NCBI GenBank assembly: GCA_035302405.1
Contig: DATGSR010000115.1
Coordinates: forward strand, 11,529 to 75,528
DNA from: CALKWS01 sp035302405
Lineage (GTDB): Bacteria > Actinomycetota > Actinomycetes > Actinomycetales > Beutenbergiaceae
Reading direction: 5' to 3'
Length of the DNA stretch: 64,000 nt
A model generated the notes under the pieces. That model made no database searches. It worked only from the letters and a program-made list of their open reading frames with translations, and had not been told where the DNA came from. A program made the translations under genes and the position numbers. Numbering within the stretch: the stretch's first letter is position 1; every line of letters starts with the position of its first letter. Positions 33,875 through 41,720 of the stretch are shown here, piece after piece.

Positions 33875-34771
33875 ATGTGGGATGCTCACCGGTTACGCCT
33901 GCTCCGGGAACTTGAACTGCGCGGCACGATTACCTCGGTCGCTTCAACGCTCAACTATGCCCCCTCGTCGGTATCCCAGCAGCTTGCGCGCCTGGAATCC
34001 GAGGTGGGGGTGGCACTCCTGGAGCAGGACGGCCGGCGAGTACGCCTGACGGCCGCTGGACGGCGAGTGGCCCGGCACGCGGCCCGGGTCATCGATCTGC
34101 AGGAGCAGGTACGCAGTGAGTTGGCCCGGAACGAGCCCCAAGCCGAGACGGTGCGCGTGGCGACGTTGGAAACCGGCGCGCGCGCACTGCTGCCGCACGC
34201 GCTGAGCAGTGTGCGCGCACGTGCGCCGCACGTGCGCATCGAGGCGTCGGTGGTTCCTCCGGAGTACGGGCTGGCGGAACTGGAGGCGCGCGGCTTCGAC
34301 CTGGCGATGGCCGAGCAGTACCCCGGGTACAGCAGGCCCCACGCCGAGACATTGCACCGGGAGACGTTGGGCACCGACACGATGCGACTCGCAGTTCCTG
34401 AAGACAGTCCGATCCGATCGTTGGCGGACACCCGCGAGGATCCGTGGGTGATGGAGCCAGAGGGCACCGCGGCCAGGCATTGGGCCATTCAGCAGTGCCG
34501 CGCGGCCGGGTTCGAACCTGACATCCGCTTCCACTCGGCCGACCTGGGTGTGCATATCCACCTCATTCGTGCCGGGCATGCCGTGAGTTTGCTGCCGGAC
34601 CTGGTGTGGACCACGCCGCCCGAGGGCATCCGCCGGATTACGCTCACCGGGCCGTTCCAACGCGAACTTTTCACTTCGGTTCGGCACGCCAGCGTGGGTC
34701 GGCCGGCGATCGTGGCGCTGCGTACCGCACTACGGCAGGCGCTCAGCGACGTACAGAACCGGAACCATTGA
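33875..34771 (+). CDS. LysR-family transcriptional regulator, probable put regulator
   Basis: The 298-residue protein has an N-terminal winged helix-turn-helix with TITSVASTLNYAPSSVSQQLARLESEVGVALLEQ. An effector-binding domain follows, with LPHALSSVRARAPHVRIEAS and HLIRAGHAVSLLPDLV. It is divergent from putA, the usual layout for a LysR activator and its target; a role in proline-inducible control is inferred. ATG 33875 is seven bases from GAAAGG, better than ATG 33869, which would lie one base from it. A 12 bp hairpin follows the gene. Confidence 0.9.
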   Translation: MWDAHRLRLLRELELRGTITSVASTLNYAPSSVSQQLARLESEVGVALLEQDGRRVRLTAAGRRVARHAARVIDLQEQVRSELARNEPQAETVRVATLETGARALLPHALSSVRARAPHVRIEASVVPPEYGLAELEARGFDLAMAEQYPGYSRPHAETLHRETLGTDTMRLAVPEDSPIRSLADTREDPWVMEPEGTAARHWAIQQCRAAGFEPDIRFHSADLGVHIHLIRAGHAVSLLPDLVWTTPPEGIRRITLTGPFQRELFTSVRHASVGRPAIVALRTALRQALSDVQNRNH

Positions 34772-34806
34772 GCCAGCCGGCCGGCGCGGTGCCGATGAGC
34801 GCTGGG

Positions 34807-34833
34807 CGCGGTGTCCCTCCGAGGGGCACCGCG
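34807..34833 (+). terminator. Terminator hairpin after the LysR gene
   Basis: CGCGGTGTCCCT (34807-34818) pairs with AGGGGCACCGCG (34822-34833), one pair being G-T, around a 3-base loop. The stem is 12 bp and is followed by TTACCCT. It lies 35 bases past the stop. Confidence 0.75.
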
Positions 34834-34922
34834 TTACCCTGGCAATGGCTGGGACCGACCAGTACCAGTCGGTGACGCGGTGCCGCCGCGGACAGAACTG
34901 GCAGTGCGAGTGAGGAGGAGAC

Positions 34923-35150
34923 ATGAGCACCATCCCTGGTGATGAGTCCTGGAACGACGCCGGACTGGTTGATCCCGATGCGCACGAACCGGTCAACCTG
35001 GTCGATGAGGTCTCCCGCACCTCGGCCGACTCCGGAGAGGATTACACCCCGGGCACGCCCCGCCCCGATCTGTTCGGTGAGGCCAGCGAGGCCGATGTGG
35101 CAGACCAGGCGGTAGCGCTGCCACCCAGCCCGGAGGACCCGGACGCCTGA
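34923..35150 (+). CDS. Small acidic hypothetical protein
   Basis: The 75-residue protein is strongly acidic and looks largely disordered, with no membrane segment. I do not recognise a named family, but the segments YTPGTPRPDLFGEASEADVADQA and NLVDEVSRTSADSGED have a conserved look. Similar small acidic proteins occur in many actinobacteria, so it is probably a real conserved gene. GAGGAGGAG directly upstream of ATG 34923 is one of the best ribosome-binding sites in the window. It lies between the put regulator and smc, where rnc-mutM would usually stand. Confidence 0.75.
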   Translation: MSTIPGDESWNDAGLVDPDAHEPVNLVDEVSRTSADSGEDYTPGTPRPDLFGEASEADVADQAVALPPSPEDPDA

Positions 35151-35247
35151 GCCCGTAGAAGCGAGAAGCGCCCGCCCTAACGCGTGAACCGCGCGCGGCC
35201 GGGCTTGAACGTGTCGCGTTGTTCGCCCGGTGAGCCGCAGCCGCCGT

Positions 35248-35260
35248 TAGAGTGACCGAC
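35248..35260 (+). promoter_or_regulatory. Candidate leaderless -10 element for smc
   Basis: TAGAGT at 35248-35253 is followed by seven bases and GTG 35261. This supports GTG 35261 over the in-frame GTG at 35252, which lies inside the hexamer. Confidence 0.5.
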
Positions 35261-38200
35261 GTGCACCTGAAGACGTTGACGCTGCGTGGTTTCAAGTCCT
35301 TCGCCTCGGCGACCACGCTGCATCTGGAGCCGGGAATCACCTGTGTGGTGGGCCCCAACGGCTCCGGGAAGTCCAACGTTGTCGACGCCCTGGCCTGGGT
35401 GATGGGGGAGCAGGGGGCAAAATCCCTGCGCGGCGGCGCGATGGCCGACGTGATCTTCGCGGGCACCTCCAAGCGGCCGCCGTTGGGCCGGGCCGAGGTG
35501 TCCTTGACCATCGACAACTCCGACGGGCTTCTGCCAATCGAATACTCCGAGGTGACGATCTCTCGCACCTTGTTCTCCGGCGGCGCCTCGGAGTACGCGA
35601 TCAACGGCACCCCGTGCCGGCTGTTGGACATCCAGGACTTGCTCTCGGACACCGGAATGGGCCGGGAGATGCACGTCATCGTCGGCCAGGGGCGTCTCGA
35701 CTCGGTGCTCCAGGCGAGCCCGGAGGAGCGCCGCCACTTCATCGAGGAGGCTGCCGGCATCCTCAAGCACCGCCGCCGTAAGGAACGAGCGCTGCGCAAA
35801 CTGGAGACGATGTCGGCGAACCTGGCCCGCGTCAGCGACCTGTCCGCGGAGATTCGCCGGCAGTTGGGTCCGCTGGCCAAGCAGGCCGATGTAGCCCGCC
35901 GCGCCCAGGTGGTCCAGGTGGACCTGCGCGATGCCCGGGCCCGGCTCTTGGCTGACGACTTGGTGCAACTCACCTCTTCCCTGGCTCAGGAGATCGCCGA
36001 TGAGACCGCGATCCGCGAGGAACGTGAGCAGGTGGAGGCGGCCCAAGAGAGCCGGCGACGACGACTGGCAGCCCTGGAAGCCGAGGCGGCGGCGGCCGCA
36101 CCACGGCTGAGCGAAGCCACGGAGACCTGGTATCGGCTGTCCAGCCTGCGGGAGCGGCTGCGAGGGACGGCGACCTTGGCCGCTGAACGCACCAGGCTGC
36201 TCGGCTCGGCGAGTGAGCCCCAGCAGGGCCAGGATCCTGAGGACCTGGATGCGCAGGCGCGCAACACCCGGCAGGCGGAAGCCGATCTGCGTGCGGAACT
36301 GGAGACTGCCCAGCAGAAGTTGGAAACGGCCCAGCAGGCGCGCAAGACCGCCGAAGCGGCGGCGGCCGAAGCCGAACGGGAACTCGCCGCCGTCCACAGG
36401 GGTGTGGCCGACCGCAGGGAAGGGCTGGCCAAACTCACCGGCCAGGTCGGTGCCCGGCGAAGCAGGCTCGAAGGCATCGAGTCCGAATTGGCACGGCTGC
36501 GCAACGACCTGCAGGACGCCGAGCGCCGGCACGAGGAGGCCCGAGCAGGATTCGCCGGACTTGAACAGACCGTCGTCGGTGCCCACGAAGGGGAAGAGGG
36601 ACTGGATGCGGCCCACGAGGCGGCCCTGGAGGCACTGGAGGCGGCGCAGGCCAAGGTGAACGAACTCACCGAGGCCGAGCGAGTTGCCGAAGCCGACCGG
36701 TCCACCTGGGCGGCCCGAAGAGACGCGCTGGACTTGTCCATGGCGCGTAAGGACGGCACCGGCACGCTGCTCGAGGGGGACGGGCCCGCCGGGGTGCTCG
36801 GGCCGCTCGCTGATCGAATCAACATCGAGCCGGGGTTCGAGAACGCTATCGCGGCCGCCCTCGGGCCGTTAGCCGATGCCGCAGCCGTGGAAACGGTGGA
36901 AGCCGGCGTGGAGGGGGTGCGACTGGTACGAGACCAGGACGCCGGCCAAGCCCACATGGTGGTCGCCGCCGCAGCAGCGCCGAGCCGTGACACCGGTCCG
37001 GCCCCATCGGGGCGCTGGGCCCGGAACCTGATCACCGCCGCCGACTCGTTACAGCCCGCCCTTGAATCCTTACTGGCCGAGGTGGTGGTGGTCCAGGACC
37101 TCGAGGAGGCACGCCGGCTGGTGGCCGAGCACGACCTGACCGCGGTGACGATCGACGGAGACGTCGTTGCCCGCACCCACGTCCGCGGCGGCTCGAGCGG
37201 TGGACCTTCGGTGCTGGAACTGCACGCGGCGCGGGAGGAGGCCGACCAGAAACTGCAGGACGCCACCGCACGTGCGGAACAGGCGCGCTTCGCGCTGGGC
37301 CCGGCACGGGAGCAGGTCAAGTCCGCCCAGCAGGACGTGGACGCCACCTTGGCGGCATTACATGAGTCCGATGCGCAACTGGCGGCCGTCGCAGAGAAGT
37401 TGGGCCACTTCCAGTCGGTCATGCGCGCCGCGGCGGGGGAGAGTGAACGAGCCCAACGGGCGATCGAGGAGGCGGAGGCCACCCGCGAGACGGTTGCGGC
37501 CGAACTGGCCGAACTGGCTGACCGACTGGAACGGGCGCAGGCCGAACCCGACGAGCAGAACACCGACGTGGAGGGCGCCACGGCGCGGCGGGACGCTACC
37601 GCCCAGGAGGCTACTGCCGCCCGGGGAGCGGAGACCGAGGCCCGGCTGCTGCTGCGCACCATCGAAGAGCGCGTCCGTGCAATCGCCTCCCGCGCCGAAT
37701 CCTTGGAACGCGCCGCCGCCGCAGAACGCCACGCACGCGAGGTCGCCGCCGAACGGGCCAGACGGCGCGCCGAGCAGGCCGCGATCGCCACGGAGGTACA
37801 CCAGGGGGCGCAGGCCGGGCTGGTGCACCTGGACCATTCCTTGAACCTGGCACAGCAACGACGCGAACAGGCCGAGGCGGAGCGGGCAGAACGCGAGGAA
37901 GCCCTGCGCGCGGTGCGTACCGAATTGGATGAACTGTCCGCACGGCACGCCGAACTCACCGATGTGGTGCATCGCGACGAGGTCGCCCGGGCCCAGCACA
38001 AACTACGCATCGAGCAACTCGAGCAACGCGCCATCGAGGAACTCGGCCTGGACCCCGAGGTGCTCGTCGCCGAATATGGGCCGGACCAACTCATCCCGCC
38101 GGTACCGCAGGCCGGCGCGGCCGATGACGAGGAACTACCCGAGCCCCGCCCCTACGTGCGCGCTGAACAGGAGAAGCGGTACAAGGCCGCTCAGCGCGCC

Positions 38201-38812
38201 CTGGCGCTGCTGGGCAAGGTCAACCCGCTGGCGTTGGAGGAGCACGCTGCCCTCGAGGAACGGCACCAGTTCCTCACCGAGCAACTCACCGACCTGAAGA
38301 AGTCCAAGGCCGATCTGTTGCAGATCATCGCCGAGATCGATGACCGCGTGGAGGAGGTATTCACGGCCGCCTATCACGACACCGCCGCCCAGTTCGAGGA
38401 GGTGTTCTCCCGGTTGTTCCCCGGTGGTCAGGGCCGGTTGGTGCTCACCGACCCCGACGACATGCTCACCACCGGCGTGGACGTGCACGCGCAGCCTCCG
38501 GGAAAGAAGATCAACCGGCTCTCGCTGCTCTCCGGCGGTGAGCGGTCGCTGACCGCGGTGGCGTTGCTGATCGCGATCTTCAAGGCCCGGCCCAGTCCCT
38601 TTTACGTCATGGATGAGGTCGAAGCGGCCCTGGACGACGTGAACCTCGGCCGGTTGCTGGAGATCTTCACCGAACTTCGCAACGATTCCCAACTGATCGT
38701 CATCACCCACCAGAAGCGCACCATGGAGATCGCCGACGCACTGTACGGGGCGAGTATGCGAGGCGACGGCGTGACCCAGGTGATCTCCCAACGCATCCGG
38801 CAGGACGCCTGA
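35261..38812 (+). CDS. smc: Chromosome segregation protein SMC
   Basis: The 1183-residue protein has the full SMC plan. An N-terminal ATPase half carries Walker A GPNGSGKS at 31-38. Long coiled coils (about 170-500 and 670-1010), rich in Ala, Glu and Arg, flank a hinge near 505-660. The C-terminal half has the signature LSLLSGGERSL near 1088 and Walker B FYVMDEVEAALDD near 1115. It compacts and separates sister chromosomes with ScpA and ScpB. GTG 35261 gives the usual N-terminus VHLKTLTLRGFKSF. FtsY follows 86 bases downstream, as in other actinobacteria. Confidence 0.97.
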   Translation: MHLKTLTLRGFKSFASATTLHLEPGITCVVGPNGSGKSNVVDALAWVMGEQGAKSLRGGAMADVIFAGTSKRPPLGRAEVSLTIDNSDGLLPIEYSEVTISRTLFSGGASEYAINGTPCRLLDIQDLLSDTGMGREMHVIVGQGRLDSVLQASPEERRHFIEEAAGILKHRRRKERALRKLETMSANLARVSDLSAEIRRQLGPLAKQADVARRAQVVQVDLRDARARLLADDLVQLTSSLAQEIADETAIREEREQVEAAQESRRRRLAALEAEAAAAAPRLSEATETWYRLSSLRERLRGTATLAAERTRLLGSASEPQQGQDPEDLDAQARNTRQAEADLRAELETAQQKLETAQQARKTAEAAAAEAERELAAVHRGVADRREGLAKLTGQVGARRSRLEGIESELARLRNDLQDAERRHEEARAGFAGLEQTVVGAHEGEEGLDAAHEAALEALEAAQAKVNELTEAERVAEADRSTWAARRDALDLSMARKDGTGTLLEGDGPAGVLGPLADRINIEPGFENAIAAALGPLADAAAVETVEAGVEGVRLVRDQDAGQAHMVVAAAAAPSRDTGPAPSGRWARNLITAADSLQPALESLLAEVVVVQDLEEARRLVAEHDLTAVTIDGDVVARTHVRGGSSGGPSVLELHAAREEADQKLQDATARAEQARFALGPAREQVKSAQQDVDATLAALHESDAQLAAVAEKLGHFQSVMRAAAGESERAQRAIEEAEATRETVAAELAELADRLERAQAEPDEQNTDVEGATARRDATAQEATAARGAETEARLLLRTIEERVRAIASRAESLERAAAAERHAREVAAERARRRAEQAAIATEVHQGAQAGLVHLDHSLNLAQQRREQAEAERAEREEALRAVRTELDELSARHAELTDVVHRDEVARAQHKLRIEQLEQRAIEELGLDPEVLVAEYGPDQLIPPVPQAGAADDEELPEPRPYVRAEQEKRYKAAQRALALLGKVNPLALEEHAALEERHQFLTEQLTDLKKSKADLLQIIAEIDDRVEEVFTAAYHDTAAQFEEVFSRLFPGGQGRLVLTDPDDMLTTGVDVHAQPPGKKINRLSLLSGGERSLTAVALLIAIFKARPSPFYVMDEVEAALDDVNLGRLLEIFTELRNDSQLIVITHQKRTMEIADALYGASMRGDGVTQVISQRIRQDA

Positions 38813-38898
38813 GCCCTCCGGTAGGGCGCAGCGCAGGCCGGGGCGGGTTCCGTCGTCTGGTTCGCAGGCACCGGCCGGTGTAGGCCACACTGGATGTC

Positions 38899-40113
38899 GT
38901 GATCGAGAACATCTGGTTGTACCTGGTCCTTGGTTTGCTGGTCCTGGTCGTCCTGGGGGTGGGACTGGTCCAGGGCGTACGGCGGCGCGGCCGGAGCGCC
39001 CCCGACCGCACGGACGCGCAAGCCCCGGCCGCGCCGACGACGGCATCGCCCGCCGAGGCCGACCGGGACGCAGAGCCAGGGGCATCAGCACCCGCGGGCA
39101 CGATCCCGCCGGAGGCACCGGAAGTGGAACCGGAAGCCCCGGCCGAACCCGAACCCGCACCGGCGCTGGACCGCCCCGAAGCGCCGGCAACCCGGATGGC
39201 CCGGCTCCGCGGCCGCCTGGCCAGATCAGGGGCACTGGGCAGCACGTTGTTGAACCTGCTGTCCAAGGACTCCCTCAGCGAAAGCGACTGGGAGGAGATC
39301 GAGGAGACCCTGCTCCTTGCCGACGTCGGAGCCGGTCCCACCGACGAATTGATGACGGCGTTACGCCAGCGAGCGCGTGTGGACGGCGCACAGGGCCCTG
39401 AACAGGTGCGTGCCATGCTGCGCGAGGAACTCCTGAAAGTCGTTGACCCGCAGATGGACCGGGAGTTGCGGGCCACCCCCGGTATCGGTGACGACGGGGA
39501 GCCCCATCCCGCCACCATCCTGGTGGTGGGCGTGAACGGCACCGGCAAGACCACCACGGTGGGCAAATTGGCCCGGATCCTCGTTGCGCAGAACAAGGAT
39601 GTGTTTCTGGGCGCAGCCGACACCTTCCGGGCGGCGGCGGTGGAGCAACTGGCCACCTGGGCCGAGCGCGTGGGGGTGCCGGTGGTCCGCTCCGACCGGG
39701 AAGGCGCCGACCCGGCGTCAGTGGCTTTCGATGCGGTCCGCGCCGCTCGGGAGGCCGAAGCGGACGTGGTGATGGTCGATACGGCCGGCCGGCTGCAGAA
39801 CAAGGCCGGCCTGATGGACGAACTGGGCAAGATCAAACGCGTCGTGTCCCGCTCCGCGCCGGTCGCGGAAGTGTTGCTGGTGCTGGATGCCACCACCGGA
39901 CAGAACGGTATGCGCCAGGCCCAGGTATTCAGCGAGGTCGTCGACGTCACCGGAATCGTGCTGACCAAACTCGACGGGACCGCCAAGGGCGGCATCGTGG
40001 TGGCAGTGCAGCGTGAACTCGGAGTGCCGGTGAAGTTCGTCGGCCTCGGCGAGGGGCCCGACGATCTGGCACCGTTCGACGCCGAGGACTTCGTCGACGC
40101 GCTGCTGTCCTGA
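38899..40113 (+). CDS. ftsY: Signal recognition particle receptor FtsY
   Basis: The 404-residue protein begins with a membrane helix (NIWLYLVLGLLVLVVLGVGLV), as actinobacterial FtsY proteins do. A Pro/Ala/Glu-rich linker runs to about residue 95, then the N domain, then the GTPase domain with GVNGTGKTTTVGKLA near 210, DTFRAAAVEQL, DTAGRLQNK and TKLDGTAKGG. It docks ribosome-bound SRP (Ffh) at the membrane. The GTG start has no clear ribosome-binding site; CACACT (38886-38891) seven bases upstream could be a leaderless -10 element. The last codons are part of tandem array G. Confidence 0.96.
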   Translation: MIENIWLYLVLGLLVLVVLGVGLVQGVRRRGRSAPDRTDAQAPAAPTTASPAEADRDAEPGASAPAGTIPPEAPEVEPEAPAEPEPAPALDRPEAPATRMARLRGRLARSGALGSTLLNLLSKDSLSESDWEEIEETLLLADVGAGPTDELMTALRQRARVDGAQGPEQVRAMLREELLKVVDPQMDRELRATPGIGDDGEPHPATILVVGVNGTGKTTTVGKLARILVAQNKDVFLGAADTFRAAAVEQLATWAERVGVPVVRSDREGADPASVAFDAVRAAREAEADVVMVDTAGRLQNKAGLMDELGKIKRVVSRSAPVAEVLLVLDATTGQNGMRQAQVFSEVVDVTGIVLTKLDGTAKGGIVVAVQRELGVPVKFVGLGEGPDDLAPFDAEDFVDALLS

Positions 40114-40160
40114 GGTCGCTGCTGCCCTGAGGGGGCTGCTGTCCTGCCCTGAGGGGGCAC
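40099..40160. repeat. Short tandem array spanning the ftsY stop (array G)
   Basis: The ftsY 3' end, GCTGCTGTCCTGA, recurs just after the stop as GCTGCTGCCCTGAGGGGG and then GCTGTCCTGCCCTGAGGGGG. This gives about three units of 18-22 bases. The stop codon lies in the first unit, so the array seems to have grown from the gene's own end. Confidence 0.65.
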
Positions 40161-40187
40161 CTCACCTACGCCGTCAGGTGTTTCGGC

Positions 40188-40197
40188 CCTGATCAGG
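40188..40197. repeat. 10 bp palindrome between convergent ftsY and STAS genes
   Basis: CCTGATCAGG lies 12 bases from the STAS-gene stop and could form part of a small terminator hairpin. The evidence is weak. Confidence 0.3.
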
Positions 40198-40208
40198 CAG
40201 TGGCCCGC

Positions 40209-40610
40209 TCAGGTGGTCTGGGGCTCGACGCCCGGGCCATCCTCGTGGCCGGCTGCGCTGAAGCCGGGATCCTGGTCAAGAATCTCCACGTCGTCGAGCA
40301 CCCTGGTGACAGTCAAGAGGAACAACACCGACTCCGGCGGGGAGATGAGGCGGGGGCGGTGGCCGAGTTGACTGCTGAGCCGAGCGATCCCGGACAGTGC
40401 CGAGGAGTCCATGAAGTTCACGTTCCGGGCATCGATGTCCACTGGCAAGCCGCGGGACAGCAGTTCGCTGACCGCCTCGGCCAGATCCGACTCCACGGTG
40501 ATGTCGATCTCGCCGGCCAGGACGAGCCGCGAGCGGTCGGCCGACGTGAGTACCGCCACCGATCCGGGGTTACCGCTGTGATTGGGCAGCAACTCATCGG
40601 TGCCTTCCAT
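40209..40610 (-). CDS. STAS-domain protein (anti-sigma factor antagonist-like)
   Basis: The 133-residue protein holds one STAS domain (about 18-110): RLVLAGEIDITVESDLAEAV at the start and VNFMDSSALSGIARL around Ser70, the site phosphorylated in SpoIIAA/RsbV-type antagonists. Such proteins bind serine-kinase anti-sigma factors and release a sigma factor. No kinase, phosphatase or sigma gene is nearby, so its partner is unknown. ATG 40610 has AAAGGG upstream. It is convergent with ftsY and divergent from the TetR gene. Confidence 0.88.
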   Translation of the reverse strand: MEGTDELLPNHSGNPGSVAVLTSADRSRLVLAGEIDITVESDLAEAVSELLSRGLPVDIDARNVNFMDSSALSGIARLSSQLGHRPRLISPPESVLFLLTVTRVLDDVEILDQDPGFSAAGHEDGPGVEPQTT

Positions 40611-40664
40611 CAGTTCGCCCTTTCATTCGGCGCAAGCCACCTCGGGTACTGGGACGCAACGAAG

Positions 40665-40677
40665 TTTACAGTGTAAA
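40665..40677. promoter_or_regulatory. Candidate TetR-family operator
   Basis: TTTACAGTGTAAA is a perfect inverted repeat (TTTAC-AGT-GTAAA) in an otherwise GC-rich gap between the divergent STAS and TetR genes. Its form resembles operators of TetR-family repressors, and it may control both directions. Confidence 0.6.
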
Positions 40678-40811
40678 TAACCGCGTAGGTGCATGTTTCG
40701 GTCACACCCCACGTGACGATTCGCCGCACACCGCACTCTCTACCGCATTCGGATGCAGGGGCAGTGCGGTCAATGCAAGAATGGGCCGCGATGCCACGCG
40801 ACGGAGGGGCG

Positions 40812-41555
40812 ATGGCCCGGGCAAGCGGCGAACGTGTAGAAGAGGGGCACGTTGACGCCGGTTCCGAGCGCGCGTCCCTCACCCGGGAGCAGATCGTGGA
40901 GACCGCGATCTCGTTGGTGGACAGGGAAGGCGTGGGTGCGTTGAGCATGCGCCGCCTGGGCGGCCTGATGGGCGTCGAGGCGATGGCGCTGTACCGGTAC
41001 GTGGACGGCCGGGAAGATCTGCTGGATGCCATGGTGGACGCAGTAACGGCGCCAGTGGAATCGGTCGCGGCAGGCCCTGCTGATGCCCGATGGGGCGGTT
41101 GGCGCGGATACCTGTGGCGGCTCGCCCACTACATGCGCGACCTGGCCACCAAGCACCCCAATATCTTCCCGCTCGTCGCCACACGCCATCCAGCCGCCCC
41201 GTGGCTGCGGCCGCCGCTGCGCAACCTGGACATGGTGGAGGAGTTCCTGGACACCCTGCTCAACAGCGGCTTCAGCCAACAGCAGGCCGCGATGGTCTAT
41301 CGGACCTTCGCCAGTTTCCTCCTCGGTCACCTCTTGCTCACCGCCGCCCAGGAAGCCGATCAAGGCCAACTTCACCAGGAACGCCCGGCGCTCGAAGACC
41401 TGGGCGACTTTCCCAGGATCCAGGCCATGGAGGAGTGGCTCAGCGATCCGGGCGCAGACCTTGAAGAGTTCACCGACTCGCTGGAGGACCTGCTGGAGGC
41501 CATCGCGGCGCACGTAGGAGAACCGCGCGCCGATGCCAACGGCTCGACGGACTGA
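40812..41555 (+). CDS. TetR-family transcriptional regulator
   Basis: The roughly 247-residue protein has an N-terminal helix-turn-helix, SLTREQIVETAISLVDREGVG followed by LSMRRLGGLMGVEAMALYRYV. A helical ligand-binding part resembles the TetR C-terminal family, with FASFLLGHLLLTAAQEAD. The start is uncertain. ATG 40812 has GGAGG four bases before it; ATG 40791 and GTG 40689 are in frame but lack sites. The target may be itself and the divergent STAS gene through the inverted repeat at 40665-40677. It stands where amtB-glnB-glnD lie in many relatives. Confidence 0.88.
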   Translation: MARASGERVEEGHVDAGSERASLTREQIVETAISLVDREGVGALSMRRLGGLMGVEAMALYRYVDGREDLLDAMVDAVTAPVESVAAGPADARWGGWRGYLWRLAHYMRDLATKHPNIFPLVATRHPAAPWLRPPLRNLDMVEEFLDTLLNSGFSQQQAAMVYRTFASFLLGHLLLTAAQEADQGQLHQERPALEDLGDFPRIQAMEEWLSDPGADLEEFTDSLEDLLEAIAAHVGEPRADANGSTD

Positions 41556-41671
41556 ACCAGGTTCGATCCAGCGTGAAAATCGGGTGGATCAAACCCTCCG
41601 CACGTTCTGCGCACCGCCGGTGAAGCCTCGGATGTGACCGAACACCAGCCGTGGCAAGCGCAACGGGGCGT

Positions 41672-41720
41672 TATCCTGACCTGAGTCCCGCATCCTGAGG
41701 TCGAATTCGAGGAAGTGCCA
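41672..41720 (+). promoter_or_regulatory. Candidate promoter and ribosome-binding site of ffh
   Basis: TATCCT at 41672-41677 is a plausible -10 element. GAGGA at 41709-41713 is seven bases before GTG 41721 and one base before GTG 41715, which decides for the later start. Confidence 0.5.

Noticed and set aside
35986..38094. Ser/Ala-rich open frame antisense to smc (702 codons)
   Set aside because: It is the reverse of the SMC coiled coil and is explained by its biased codons.
41562..41575. tRNA T-arm-like GGTTCGATCC
   Set aside because: No acceptor, D- or anticodon stems surround it.
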